This document shows, in pieces, positions 49,656 through 58,270 of a DNA stretch of 64,000 nt; within the stretch, counting starts at the first letter, position 1, and the number at the start of each line of letters is the position of its first letter. Where the stretch lies: assembly GCF_002080455.1 (NCBI RefSeq), contig NZ_CP020555.1, forward strand, positions 744,001 to 808,000. The letters run 5' to 3'. The DNA is from Streptomyces sp. Sge12. GTDB lineage: Bacteria > Actinomycetota > Actinomycetes > Streptomycetales > Streptomycetaceae. The position numbers and the translations under genes are program-made. A model generated the notes under the pieces. That model was not told the origin of the DNA. It searched no databases and saw only the letters and a list, made by a program, of their open reading frames with translations.

Positions 49656-50939
49656 ATGGCAGACACGACGAAGACGACGGCAGCGGCCCTCGCCGAGCGC
49701 TGGTCGACGGATCCCCGGTGGGCGGGCATCGAGCGCACCTACACCGCCGAGGACGTCGTCCGGCTCTCGGGCAGCGTCCGCGAGGAGCACACGCTGGCCC
49801 GACGGGGCGCCGAGCGGCTGTGGCGCCAGCTCCACGAGCAGGACTACATCCACGCACTCGGCGCGCTCACCGGCGGCCAGGCGGTCCAGCAGGTACGGGC
49901 CGGCCTCCAGGCGATCTACCTCTCCGGCTGGCAGGTGGCCGCCGACGCGAACCAGGCCGGGCACACCTACCCCGACCAGAGCCTGTACCCGGTCAACTCG
50001 GTGCCGCAGGTGGTGCGCCGCATCAACAACGCGCTGCTGCGGGCCGACCAGATCGCCACCGCCGAGGGCGGCACGGACACGACGGACTGGCTGGCCCCGA
50101 TCGTCGCGGACGCCGAGGCCGGCTTCGGCGGCCCGCTGAACGCCTTCGAGCTGACCAAGGCGATGATCGCGGCGGGCGCGGCCGGCATCCACTACGAGGA
50201 CCAGCTGGCCTCCGAGAAGAAGTGCGGCCACCTCGGCGGCAAGGTCCTCGTGCCGACCGCCCAGCACGTCCGCACCCTGAACGCGGCCCGCCTCGCGGCC
50301 GACATCGCCGACACCCCGACCCTGATCATCGCCCGTACGGACGCCCTGGCCGCCACCCTGCTGACCAGTGACGTCGACGAGCGCGACGCCGAGTTCTGCA
50401 CGGGGGAGCGCACCTCCGAGGGCTTCTACCACGTCCGGGGCGGCATGGCCCCGGTCATCGCCCGCGGCCTCGCCTACGCCCCGTACGCCGACCTCATCTG
50501 GGTGGAGACCGGCACCCCGGACCTGGAGCAGGCCCGCGCGTTCGCCGAGGCGATCCACGCGCAGTACCCCGACCAGATGCTGGCCTACAACTGCTCGCCG
50601 TCCTTCAACTGGAAGGCCGCGCTGGACGACGACCAGATCGCCAAGTTCCAGCGCGAGCTGGGTGCGATGGGCTACCGCTTCCAGTTCATCACCCTGGCCG
50701 GCTTCCACTCCCTCAACCACGGCATGTTCGACCTCGCCCGCGGCTACGCCGAGCACGGCATGACCGCCTACGTCGACCTCCAGGAGCGGGAGTTCGCCGC
50801 CCAGGCCCAGGGGTTCACCGCCGTCAAGCACCAGCGCGAGGTCGGCACGGGCTACTTCGACCTCGTCTCCACCGCGGTGAACCCGGCCTCCTCCACCACC
50901 GCGCTGTCCGGCTCCACCGAGGAAGAGCAGTTCCACTAG
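49656..50939 (+). CDS. aceA: isocitrate lyase
   Basis: This 427-aa enzyme splits isocitrate to glyoxylate and succinate in the glyoxylate bypass. The catalytic loop [13 protein letters not shown] carries Cys190; other signatures are [33 protein letters not shown] and [11 protein letters not shown]. The ATG at 49656 was chosen over one six codons earlier because the N-terminus [16 protein letters not shown] is typical. It is divergent from the ScfR-type regulator and 139 bp upstream of aceB, separated by two hairpins. Confidence 0.96.
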   Translation: MADTTKTTAAALAERWSTDPRWAGIERTYTAEDVVRLSGSVREEHTLARRGAERLWRQLHEQDYIHALGALTGGQAVQQVRAGLQAIYLSGWQVAADANQAGHTYPDQSLYPVNSVPQVVRRINNALLRADQIATAEGGTDTTDWLAPIVADAEAGFGGPLNAFELTKAMIAAGAAGIHYEDQLASEKKCGHLGGKVLVPTAQHVRTLNAARLAADIADTPTLIIARTDALAATLLTSDVDERDAEFCTGERTSEGFYHVRGGMAPVIARGLAYAPYADLIWVETGTPDLEQARAFAEAIHAQYPDQMLAYNCSPSFNWKAALDDDQIAKFQRELGAMGYRFQFITLAGFHSLNHGMFDLARGYAEHGMTAYVDLQEREFAAQAQGFTAVKHQREVGTGYFDLVSTAVNPASSTTALSGSTEEEQFH

Positions 50940-51024
50940 GCCGTCTCTTCCCGATCCTGCCGGGCCCACGACGCCCGGCGCACCACCCCGCCGGCACCGT
51001 CGCCCGCCGTCGCCCCGTGTACCC

Positions 51025-51056
51025 GAGGGCCGGAGAACCACCTCCCTCCGGCCCTC
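51025..51056 (+). terminator. hairpin in the aceA-aceB gap
   Basis: GAGGGCCGGAG (51025-51035) pairs with CTCCGGCCCTC (51046-51056), 11 bp with a 10-nt loop, ending just before the aceB ribosome site CTGGAGGAG. A weaker hairpin (CCGGGC/GCCCGG) lies near 50967-50985. It may partly terminate aceA transcripts or set the aceA:aceB ratio. Confidence 0.5.
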
Positions 51057-51078
51057 CCCTCTCCTGGAGGAGACCCGC

Positions 51079-52671
51079 ATGTCCATCCACGCACCGACCC
51101 GCCGCGTCGAGGTCCTCGGGACACCGGGCGACCGCCACGAAGAGATCCTCACCCCCGAGGCCCTGGACTTCATCGCCCGGCTCGACGACGCCTTCGCCGC
51201 CCGGCGCCTGGAAGTCCTCAAGGAACGGACCCGCCGCTCGGGCCACCTGGCCGGCGGCACCCCCCTCGACTTCCCCCTCGCCACCCGCGCCGTCCGGCAG
51301 GACCCCGACTGGCGGGTCGCGCCGCCGGCTCCGGGCCTCACCGACCGGCGCGTGGAGATCACCGGCCCGCCGGACCGCCGGATGGCGGTGAACGCCCTCA
51401 ACTCGGGTGCCCGGGTGTGGATGGCGGACCTCGAAGACGCCACCTCGCCCACCTGGGACAACGTCATCGGCGGCCAGCTGACCCTGCTCGACGTGATCGA
51501 GCGGCGGATCGACTTCACCACCCCGGAGGGCAAGGAGTACCGGCTCGGGCCGGACCTCGCGACCATCATGGTCCGCCCCCGCGGCTGGCACCTCCTCGAA
51601 GAGCACCTGGAGATCGACGGCCGCCCCGTCTCCGCGTCCCTCGTCGACTTCGGCCTGTACTTCTTCCACTGCGCCCAGCGCCAGATCGACGCCGGACACG
51701 GCCCGTACTTCTACCTCCCCAAGCTGGAGAACCGGTACGAGGCACGCCTGTGGAACGACATCTTCCGCCTCGCCCAGGAACTGCTCGGCATTCCGCGGGG
51801 CACCGTCCGGGCGACCGTCCTCATCGAGACCATCACCGCCGCGTTCGAGATGGAGGAGATCCTCTACGAGCTGCGCGAGCACTCCGCCGGCCTCAACGCG
51901 GGCCGCTGGGACTACCTGTTCAGCCTGATCAAGACCTTCGGCCACCGCACCGACTTCCAGCTGCCCGACCGGGCCGCGGTCACCATGACCGCGCCCTTCA
52001 TGCGGGCCTACACCGAACTCCTCGTCCGCACCTGCCACAAGCGCGGCACCCACGCCATCGGCGGCATGGCCGCCCACGTCCCCAGCAAGGACGCGGAGGC
52101 AAACACCGCCGCCCTGGCGAAGGTGCGCCTCGACAAGGAACGGGAGGCCGAGGACGGCTTCGACGGCTCGTGGGTCGCCCATCCCGGCCTCGTCCCCGTC
52201 TGCCGCGACGTCTTCGACGGGGTCCTGGGAGAACGGCCGAACCAGCTCGAGCGCACGCGCGAGGACGTCGAAGTCGCCGCCGCCGACCTGCTGTCGGTCC
52301 GCCGGATCGCCGCCCCGCCGACCTCCGAGGGCGTCCGCTCCAATGTGGCCGTGGCCGTGCGCTACTTCGACGCCTGGCTGCGCGGCCGCGGGGCCGTCGC
52401 CCTGAACGGGCTGATGGAGGACGCCGCGACCGCCGAGATCGCCCGCGTCCAGATCTGGCAGTGGCTGCGCCACGACCGGGTGGAGCGCTCCACGGTGCTC
52501 ACGCTCCTCGACGCCGAGTGCGAAGCCCTGGCGGAGGAGGATCCGCAGGCCCTGGCCACCGAGGCCCGGGACCTCTTCGTGGACACCGCGCTCACGCCGC
52601 GCCTGCCCGCCTTCTTCACCCCCGACGCCTACACCCGCCACCTCGTCCACCGGACGGAGACCCGCTCATGA
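51079..52671 (+). CDS. aceB: malate synthase (A type)
   Basis: This 530-aa enzyme condenses glyoxylate with acetyl-CoA to malate. Family motifs are FIARLDDAFAARRLEVL, NSGARVWMADLEDATSPTW, MVRPRGWHLLEEHL, VLIETITAAFEMEEILYELR, GRWDYLFSLIKTF and MAAHVPSKD. Length fits the compact A form. ATG 51079 follows CTGGAGGAG. It continues the bypass from aceA upstream, and its stop overlaps the start of the 3-hydroxybutyryl-CoA dehydrogenase gene. Confidence 0.96.
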   Translation: MSIHAPTRRVEVLGTPGDRHEEILTPEALDFIARLDDAFAARRLEVLKERTRRSGHLAGGTPLDFPLATRAVRQDPDWRVAPPAPGLTDRRVEITGPPDRRMAVNALNSGARVWMADLEDATSPTWDNVIGGQLTLLDVIERRIDFTTPEGKEYRLGPDLATIMVRPRGWHLLEEHLEIDGRPVSASLVDFGLYFFHCAQRQIDAGHGPYFYLPKLENRYEARLWNDIFRLAQELLGIPRGTVRATVLIETITAAFEMEEILYELREHSAGLNAGRWDYLFSLIKTFGHRTDFQLPDRAAVTMTAPFMRAYTELLVRTCHKRGTHAIGGMAAHVPSKDAEANTAALAKVRLDKEREAEDGFDGSWVAHPGLVPVCRDVFDGVLGERPNQLERTREDVEVAAADLLSVRRIAAPPTSEGVRSNVAVAVRYFDAWLRGRGAVALNGLMEDAATAEIARVQIWQWLRHDRVERSTVLTLLDAECEALAEEDPQALATEARDLFVDTALTPRLPAFFTPDAYTRHLVHRTETRS

Positions 52672-53537
52672 GCACGTCCATCCGCCGCATCGGCATTGTG
52701 GGGGGAGGCCAGATGGGCGCCGGTATCGCAGAGGTGTGCGCCCGCGCCGGACTCGACACCGTGGTCTGCGAGGCGGACGCCGCCACTGCCCGAGCCGCCC
52801 GCGAACGCGTCGCCGTCTCACTGGAACGCGCCGTCCAGCGCGGCAAGCTGGACCGGCTCTCCGCCGAGGACGCGCAGGCCCGGCTCCTGTTCACGGGCGA
52901 CCTGGAGGACCTCGCCGACCGGCAGCTCGTGATCGAGGCCGTCGTCGAGAACGCCGAGGCTAAGATCGGGATCTTCACCGCGCTCGACAAGATCGTCGAG
53001 GACCACGAGGCCGTCCTGGCCACCAACACGTCCGCCATCCCCGTCATGCGCCTGGGCATGGCCACCGGCCGCGCCGACCGGGTGCTGGGCCTGCACTTCT
53101 TCAATCCGGTACCGGTCCTGCCCCTGGTGGAGATCGTGACGTCGCTGCACACCTCTGCCGAGGTCACGTCCCTGGCGCAGGAGTTCGTACGGGACACGCT
53201 CGGCAAGACCGCCATCCACTCGCAGGACCGGGCCGGCTTCGTCGTCAACGCCCTGCTCGTCCCCTACCTGCTGTCGGCCGTCCGGATGGCCGAATCCGGG
53301 TTCGCCACGGCCACCGACATCGACGACGGCATGGTGCTCGGCTGCGCCCACCCCATGGGCCCGCTGAAGCTCGCCGACCTCATCGGCCTCGACACGGTCG
53401 CGGCCATTGCGGATTCGCTCTACGACGAGTTCAAGGAACCCCTCTACGCCCCGCCCCCGCTGCTTCAGCGGATGGTCCAGGCGGGGCTGCTCGGCCGCAA
53501 GACCGGCCGCGGGTTCCACATGTACGGCCGGGACTGA
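52668..53537 (+). CDS. 3-hydroxybutyryl-CoA dehydrogenase
   Basis: This 289-aa NAD(P)-dependent enzyme interconverts 3-hydroxybutyryl-CoA and acetoacetyl-CoA. It has the Rossmann motif RIGIVGGGQMGAGIAEVCA, the signature VLGLHFFNPVPVLPLVEIV and the catalytic His within that HFFNP segment. AGFVVNALLVPYL and HPMGPLKLADLIGLDT follow. Its ATGA overlap with aceB links acyl-CoA oxidation with the glyoxylate bypass in one transcript, consistent with control by an acyl-CoA-sensing regulator. A strong terminator follows. Confidence 0.94.
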   Translation: MSTSIRRIGIVGGGQMGAGIAEVCARAGLDTVVCEADAATARAARERVAVSLERAVQRGKLDRLSAEDAQARLLFTGDLEDLADRQLVIEAVVENAEAKIGIFTALDKIVEDHEAVLATNTSAIPVMRLGMATGRADRVLGLHFFNPVPVLPLVEIVTSLHTSAEVTSLAQEFVRDTLGKTAIHSQDRAGFVVNALLVPYLLSAVRMAESGFATATDIDDGMVLGCAHPMGPLKLADLIGLDTVAAIADSLYDEFKEPLYAPPPLLQRMVQAGLLGRKTGRGFHMYGRD

Positions 53538-53586
53538 GGGTCCCGGTCCGCCGCCCGGGCTGAGGGTGCCCCGGCAGCTGAGGAAC

Positions 53587-53624
53587 GGGCGGGGCGCGAC
53601 GAGTGGTGTCGTCGCGCCCCGCCC
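53587..53624 (+). terminator. strong terminator of the aceB operon
   Basis: GGGCGGGGCGCGACGA (53587-53602) and TCGTCGCGCCCCGCCC (53609-53624) pair perfectly over 16 bp with a 6-nt loop. It lies 50 bp after the dehydrogenase stop. Confidence 0.9.
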
Positions 53625-53766
53625 TGCCGCGCCCGGCCAGGGGGCCCTTCGGGGCATCCGTCGCCGGGTTCCGCGCGGCGCCCGGAGGTTTCCCCCGCGG
53701 TGGGGATATCAGTGGACCCCTACGGCGATCGGCGGCGATCGCCCTGTGCGGAAGGGTCCGAAGCCG

Positions 53767-54252
53767 GTGACCGTCCAACCGATCCCCGAGGGATACCAGC
53801 GCGTCACGCCCTACCTCTGCGTGGACGGGGCCGCGGCCGCGATCGACTTCTACGTGGCCGTGCTCGGCGCGGCCGAGCGGATGAGGATGCCCGCACCCGA
53901 CGGCAGGATCGGCCACGCCGAGCTGGAACTGGGCAACTCGGTCGTCATGATCGCCGACGAGGCCCCGGAGATCGGGTTCCGGTCGCCGAAGGCGGTGGGC
54001 GGCACGCCCGTCACCCTGCACGTGTACGTCGAGGACGTCGACGCCGTCTTCGCCACGGCCCTCTCGCTCGGCGCCACGGAGCTGTCGGCGGTCAAGGACC
54101 AGTTCTACGGCGACCGCACCGGCCAGTTCGAGGACCCCTACGGCCACCGCTGGAACGTCGCCACCCACGTGGAGGACGTCTCCCCGGAGGAGATGGAGAA
54201 GCGGGGCCGGGAGGCCATGGAGTCCGCGGACACCCCGCCGGACGGCGCCTGA
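53767..54252 (+). CDS. VOC-family (glyoxalase/PhnB-like) protein
   Basis: This 161-aa protein is made of paired beta-alpha-beta-beta-beta units: TPYLCVDGAAAAIDFYVAVLGA, GRIGHAELELGNSVVMIADE, VTLHVYVEDVDAVFATAL and DRTGQFEDPYGHRWNVATH. The acidic DPYGHRW end is common to PhnB-like members. Typical metal ligands are partly present. The GTG start at 53767 was chosen from conservation of the N-terminus; the site GGAAGGG lies 11 nt upstream. The palindrome GGCGATCGCC at 53734-53743 may be an operator. Substrate unknown. Confidence 0.82.
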   Translation: MTVQPIPEGYQRVTPYLCVDGAAAAIDFYVAVLGAAERMRMPAPDGRIGHAELELGNSVVMIADEAPEIGFRSPKAVGGTPVTLHVYVEDVDAVFATALSLGATELSAVKDQFYGDRTGQFEDPYGHRWNVATHVEDVSPEEMEKRGREAMESADTPPDGA

Positions 54253-54343
54253 AGCAGGAAAGGTGTCACGCTTGAGTCAGCAGGCGGGCAGCAGGCAGCC
54301 GTGACGCGTGCGGTCCCGCTCCGGTCCCCTGCGCGGACGGGCG

Positions 54344-55549
54344 GTGAGCGACATGGACGACGCGGACTTCGGCCGTCTGATGCGCACACTGCTCCGTGAT
54401 TCCCACCGGGTCGGCCCGGACGGCCTGCCGGCGCTGATCGACGCGGCGGCACGTTCCATGGAGCTGCTCGGCGCGGAGATCTTCCTGGCCGACGTGCAGC
54501 AGACCCGGCTGATCCCGCTGCCGCCGCCTGCGCCGACCCGGGCGCCCGACGGCCGCGAGCCCGGTCTGCCGGTGGAGGGGACCCTCGCCGGCTGGGCGTA
54601 CCGGACCGGGTCGCCGCGGCTGACCACCGGCAGCGAGCCCGGGGTCTGGCTGCCGCTGGCCCACGGGGTGGAGCGGCTCGGAGTGCTGCGGCTGGCCGCC
54701 CGGGCGCTGGACCCCGCCGCCCTGGAGCAGTGCGAGGCGCTCGCCTCGCTGACCGGTCAGTTCCTCGCGTCCGTGTCCGGCTTCAGCGACACGATCCTGC
54801 GCGGCACCCGCATCCGGCCGATGAGCCTGCAGGGCGAGCTCGCGTGGGCGTTCATGCCGCCGCGCACGATCGGCTCCCGGGAGGCCACGTCCAGTGCGGC
54901 CCTGGAGCCCGCCTACCGCATCGGCGGCGACGCCTTCGACCACACCCTGACCGCCGACACCCTGCACGTGGCGGTCATCGACGCCATGGGGCACGACCTG
55001 GCCTCCGGCCTCTGTGCGGCCGTGGCGCTGGCCGGCTGCCGCTCCACCCGCCGCGACGGCGGGAACCTCGCCGACATCACCGCGGCCGTCGACGAAGCGC
55101 TCGGCACCTGGCTGCCCGGACGCCTGCTCACCGCCGTCTTCGCCGACCTCGACCTCGTCTCGGGCGTCCTCACCTGGGTCAACCGCGGCCACCCCGCTCC
55201 CCTGGTCATCCGCCACCAGCACGTCGTACCCGATGCGCTGCAGCGCCCCGCACAGCTCCCCCTGGGCATCGGCCGCCGCGACACCCCGCACACGCCGAGC
55301 GTCATCCACCGGGCGCAGCTGGAACGCGGTGACCGCATCCTCATCCACACGGACGGCGTCACCGATGCCCGCTCCCCCGTCGGCGAGCTGTTCGGCGAGG
55401 AGCGCCTGATCGACACCGTCGTACGGGCCACCGCCGCGGGCGAGGCGGCGCCCGAGGCCCTGCGCCGGCTGATCCGCGACATCCTGGACCACCAGCACGG
55501 CCGCCTCACGGACGACGCGACGATCCTCCTGGCCGAGTGGCACCCGTAG
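54344..55549 (+). CDS. GAF plus SpoIIE-type PP2C phosphatase
   Basis: This encodes 401 aa from GTG 54344; ATG 54353 is an alternative start. Residues about 15-155 form a GAF-like sensor (EIFLADVQQTRLIPL, GWAYRTGSPRLTTG, LPLAHGVERLGVLRL). Residues about 175-400 are the phosphatase, with the metal aspartates in RIGGDAFDHTL, VIDAMGHDL, IHTDGVTDAR and LTDDATILLAEW. All expected acidic residues are present, so the enzyme should be active. Such proteins dephosphorylate anti-anti-sigma (STAS) factors and release stress sigma factors. No partner STAS gene is in view. Its 3' end carries a 19-bp tandem duplication. Confidence 0.88.
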   Translation: MSDMDDADFGRLMRTLLRDSHRVGPDGLPALIDAAARSMELLGAEIFLADVQQTRLIPLPPPAPTRAPDGREPGLPVEGTLAGWAYRTGSPRLTTGSEPGVWLPLAHGVERLGVLRLAARALDPAALEQCEALASLTGQFLASVSGFSDTILRGTRIRPMSLQGELAWAFMPPRTIGSREATSSAALEPAYRIGGDAFDHTLTADTLHVAVIDAMGHDLASGLCAAVALAGCRSTRRDGGNLADITAAVDEALGTWLPGRLLTAVFADLDLVSGVLTWVNRGHPAPLVIRHQHVVPDALQRPAQLPLGIGRRDTPHTPSVIHRAQLERGDRILIHTDGVTDARSPVGELFGEERLIDTVVRATAAGEAAPEALRRLIRDILDHQHGRLTDDATILLAEWHP

Positions 55550-55568
55550 GGCCGAGTGGCACCCGTAG
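55531..55568 (+). repeat. 19-bp tandem duplication across a stop codon
   Basis: GGCCGAGTGGCACCCGTAG occurs at 55531-55549 and again, without a gap, at 55550-55568. The first copy encodes the end of the phosphatase with its TAG stop; the second is non-coding. It looks like a recent slipped-strand duplication with no effect on the protein. Confidence 0.95.
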
Positions 55569-55621
55569 AGGTGTCCTGCCCCTCGTGCGCATCAAGACCG
55601 TGTGCGGGGTACACGCAGGGC

Positions 55622-56629
55622 ATGGATGAAGAACAGCGCGGGGCGCCGGCCGAGGAGACACTGCTCGCGGGTCTGAGCGTGGACGCCACCCGGCCGGAGC
55701 AGCCGGTGCTGCTGGACGGCTCCGGAGCACCGATCCGGACCTGGCAGCAGAACTACCCCTACACCCGGAAGATCCGGCGGGCGGAGTACGAGCGGACGAA
55801 GCGGATCCTGCAGATCGAGCTGCTGAAGCTGCAGCGCTGGGTGAAGGACACCGGGGCCCGGGTGGTGGTGATCTGCGAGGGCCGGGACGCGGCGGGCAAG
55901 GGGGGCACGATCCAGCGGTTCACCGAACGGCTCAACCCACGCGGCGCTCGCATCGTGGCACTGGACAGGCCCACCGAGCGGGAGGTCGGCCAGTGGTACT
56001 TCCAGCGCTACATCGCGCACCTGCCCGACCGCGGGGAGATCGTCTTCTTCGACCGCTCCTGGTACAACCGCGCCGGTGTCGAGAAGGTCATGGGTTTCTG
56101 CACCGAGGAGGAGTACCAGCGGTTCCTCGGCCAGTGTCCGGCCTTCGAGGCGATGCTCGTCGACGACGGCGTCCTGCTGGTCAAGTTCTGGTTCTCGGTC
56201 TCCCGCGCCGAACAGCGCACCCGCTTCGCGATCCGCCAGGTCGACCCGGTCCGCCAGTGGAAGCTCTCACCCACCGATGTCGCCTCCCTGGACCTGTGGG
56301 ACGCCTACACCACCGCCAAGGTCGAGATGTTCCGGGCCACCGACACCGACCACGCACCGTGGACGGTGGTCAAGAGCAACGACAAGCGGCGCGGACGGCT
56401 GGAGGCGATACGCAGCCTGCTGTGCCGGGTGGACTACGCCAGCAAGGACGAGGCGGCCGTCGGCCGGCCCGACCCGCTGATCGTGGGCGCCGCCGACACC
56501 CTGCTCGAAGCGGGCGAGGAACCGGCGGACCTCTCACCCACGCCCCTGGGCCCGCCCACGGGACCGGGCCAGCACCCGGGCCCGCGAACGGCCCGGGCCG
56601 GGCGGCGCGCGGACCGGCGCCGGGAGTGA
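55622..56629 (+). CDS. ppk2: polyphosphate kinase 2, class I/II type
   Basis: This 335-aa P-loop kinase differs in subfamily from the one at 18.5 kb. Its Walker A is VVVICEGRDAAGKGGTIQRF (Lys93), followed by LNPRGARIVALDRPTEREV, the region VFFDRSWYNRAGVEKVMGF and KFWFSVSRAEQRTRF. The pattern GRDAAGKGGTI is that of ADP/GDP-phosphorylating PPK2. The last 50 residues are a Pro/Gly/Arg tail. ATG 55622 has no strong ribosome site. It follows the GAF-phosphatase by 72 bp and converges with the MFS gene. Confidence 0.92.
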   Translation: MDEEQRGAPAEETLLAGLSVDATRPEQPVLLDGSGAPIRTWQQNYPYTRKIRRAEYERTKRILQIELLKLQRWVKDTGARVVVICEGRDAAGKGGTIQRFTERLNPRGARIVALDRPTEREVGQWYFQRYIAHLPDRGEIVFFDRSWYNRAGVEKVMGFCTEEEYQRFLGQCPAFEAMLVDDGVLLVKFWFSVSRAEQRTRFAIRQVDPVRQWKLSPTDVASLDLWDAYTTAKVEMFRATDTDHAPWTVVKSNDKRRGRLEAIRSLLCRVDYASKDEAAVGRPDPLIVGAADTLLEAGEEPADLSPTPLGPPTGPGQHPGPRTARAGRRADRRRE

Positions 56630-56638
56630 GGGCGGGCC

Positions 56639-58102
56639 TCAGCAGCGGCGGCCACGGCAGGGCGGCAGCGGCCCCGGCTGTGCCGCGGACCTCGCCTCGG
56701 GCCGGAACAGGACGAAGAAGAAGGTCAGGGCGATGCCCGCGGCCACCGCGAACAGGGCGTTGCCGATGCCCTGCGCGGTGGCGTCGCGCAGTTCCTCCCC
56801 CGTGAGTCCGTGGAGGCCCGCGGTCTCCACCAGCACCAGGAGGGCGAGGCCCACGGCGGCGCCCATGCCGGAGCCGGTGGAGGCGATCCCCGAGGCGATG
56901 CCCTGGTCCCGGTCGGGCACCCCGGTTCCGGCGGCGATGAACATGCCGGTGAAGACGATGCCGTCCCCGGCGCTGAGCGCGACGAGCCCCGGTACGAGTG
57001 CTGCGTACGAGCCGTCGGGGGTCGCCGCCGTGCCCAGCAGGGCGGCACCGAGCGCGCCGACGGCGAGAGCGCCGAGCAGGGTGCGCCACAGGCCGAACCG
57101 CGTCGCGAGCTGCCCCGCGGTCGTCGACCCCGCGACGACCACGGCGGTCGGGAGGATGAAGCCGACGCCGGTCTCCAGTGCGTCGTAGCCGAGGATCTGC
57201 TGGAAGTGGAGCGAGAGGAAGTACAGCACCGAGCCGAAGGTCGCCATGAACATGAACGCGATGACGACGCTCGTGACCAGGCTGGGGTTGGCCAGCAGCC
57301 GCGGTGGTACGAGCGGGTCGGCGCTGCGCCGTTCGACCAGCGCGAAGGTGCCCAGCAGGAGGAGGCCGGCCGCCGCGGTGAGCAGGATGGCGGGCGAGAG
57401 CCAGCCCGACCCGGGCCCCTGGACCAGCGCGAACACGATCAGGGTGACCCCGAGGGTGACGCTGAGCGCACCGGGCAGGTCGAATCGGCGGGTCCGGTCG
57501 CGCGGCGGGTCCGCGGGGATCAGCACGAAGGCCAGGAGCAGTGCGGGGACGGCGAGGGCCACGTTGACGAGGAACACGGCCTCCCAGCCGAAGGCGTGGG
57601 TCAGCAGGCCGCCGAGGAGTACGCCGATCACCAGTCCGGCGGCGCCCGCACCTCCCCAGATCCCCAACGCCCGGTTGCGCGCGCGGCCTTCGCGGAAGGT
57701 GACGTTGATGAGGGCCAGCGTGGTGGGGAAGACGAGCGCGCCGCCGAGCCCCTGGACCGCGCGCGCCACCAGCAGTGTCCCGGGGCCGGTCGCCAGTCCG
57801 CCGACGAGCGCCGCGGCCGCGTAGAGGGCGAGGCCGGCGGCGAGGATCCGGCGCCGGCCGAGGAGGTCCGCGGCCCGCCCGCCGAACAGCAGGAAGCCCG
57901 CGGAGGCGACGGCGTAGGCGCTGATCACGGACTGCAGGGTCTGCGCGGAGTAGCCGAGGTCGCGGGCGATGTCGGGCAGTGCGACGACGACGATGTACTG
58001 GTCGAGGGAGACCGTGAGCATGGCGAAGGAGAGCAGCGCGAGGATCGCCGTGTCGCGGTTCCCGCCGAGTCCGCCGGGCCGGTCCGCTCCGACAGGTGCC
58101 AC
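56639..58102 (-). CDS. MFS drug exporter, DHA2 (14-helix) type
   Basis: This 487-aa proton-driven exporter has about 14 membrane segments. Motifs include [20 protein letters not shown] in helix 1, [11 protein letters not shown] in the helix 2-3 loop, and [19 protein letters not shown]. The GTG start at 58102 has the site GAGGAG 8 nt upstream; reading further up crosses the divergent promoter. Substrates of the family are diverse drugs and metabolites. It is divergent from the permease-phosphatase fusion across an inverted repeat. Confidence 0.88.
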   Translation of the reverse strand: MAPVGADRPGGLGGNRDTAILALLSFAMLTVSLDQYIVVVALPDIARDLGYSAQTLQSVISAYAVASAGFLLFGGRAADLLGRRRILAAGLALYAAAALVGGLATGPGTLLVARAVQGLGGALVFPTTLALINVTFREGRARNRALGIWGGAGAAGLVIGVLLGGLLTHAFGWEAVFLVNVALAVPALLLAFVLIPADPPRDRTRRFDLPGALSVTLGVTLIVFALVQGPGSGWLSPAILLTAAAGLLLLGTFALVERRSADPLVPPRLLANPSLVTSVVIAFMFMATFGSVLYFLSLHFQQILGYDALETGVGFILPTAVVVAGSTTAGQLATRFGLWRTLLGALAVGALGAALLGTAATPDGSYAALVPGLVALSAGDGIVFTGMFIAAGTGVPDRDQGIASGIASTGSGMGAAVGLALLVLVETAGLHGLTGEELRDATAQGIGNALFAVAAGIALTFFFVLFRPEARSAAQPGPLPPCRGRRC

Positions 58103-58141
58103 AGCAGCGCTCCTCGACGGGGGATCCTTGGAGTCCGGTAT

Positions 58142-58181
58142 GTACGCGGACCACCCACTATGGCGGGTCCGGTGCGCGTAC
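58142..58181. promoter_or_regulatory. imperfect inverted repeat in the MFS/fusion promoter region
   Basis: GTACGCGGACC (58142-58152) faces GGTCCGGTGCGCGTAC (58166-58181), with a 2- to 3-base discontinuity in the arms. It lies between the two divergent genes (MFS start 58102, fusion start 58271) and is a possible shared operator. No regulator gene is adjacent. Confidence 0.4.
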
Positions 58182-58270
58182 GGCGTGATCGGACGCCAGG
58201 TCCACTCGACCGGCGGCGAGGACGCGCCGCGCGGCACGTCGGATCCGGCAGCACGCTGAGGGAAGATGCC

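Noticed and set aside
56810..58270. N-terminal extension of the permease fusion by about 490 residues
   Set aside because: The open frame continues upstream but lies opposite the MFS gene and reads as low-complexity Glu/Arg-rich sequence; the permease starts well at GTG 58271 with a ribosome site.
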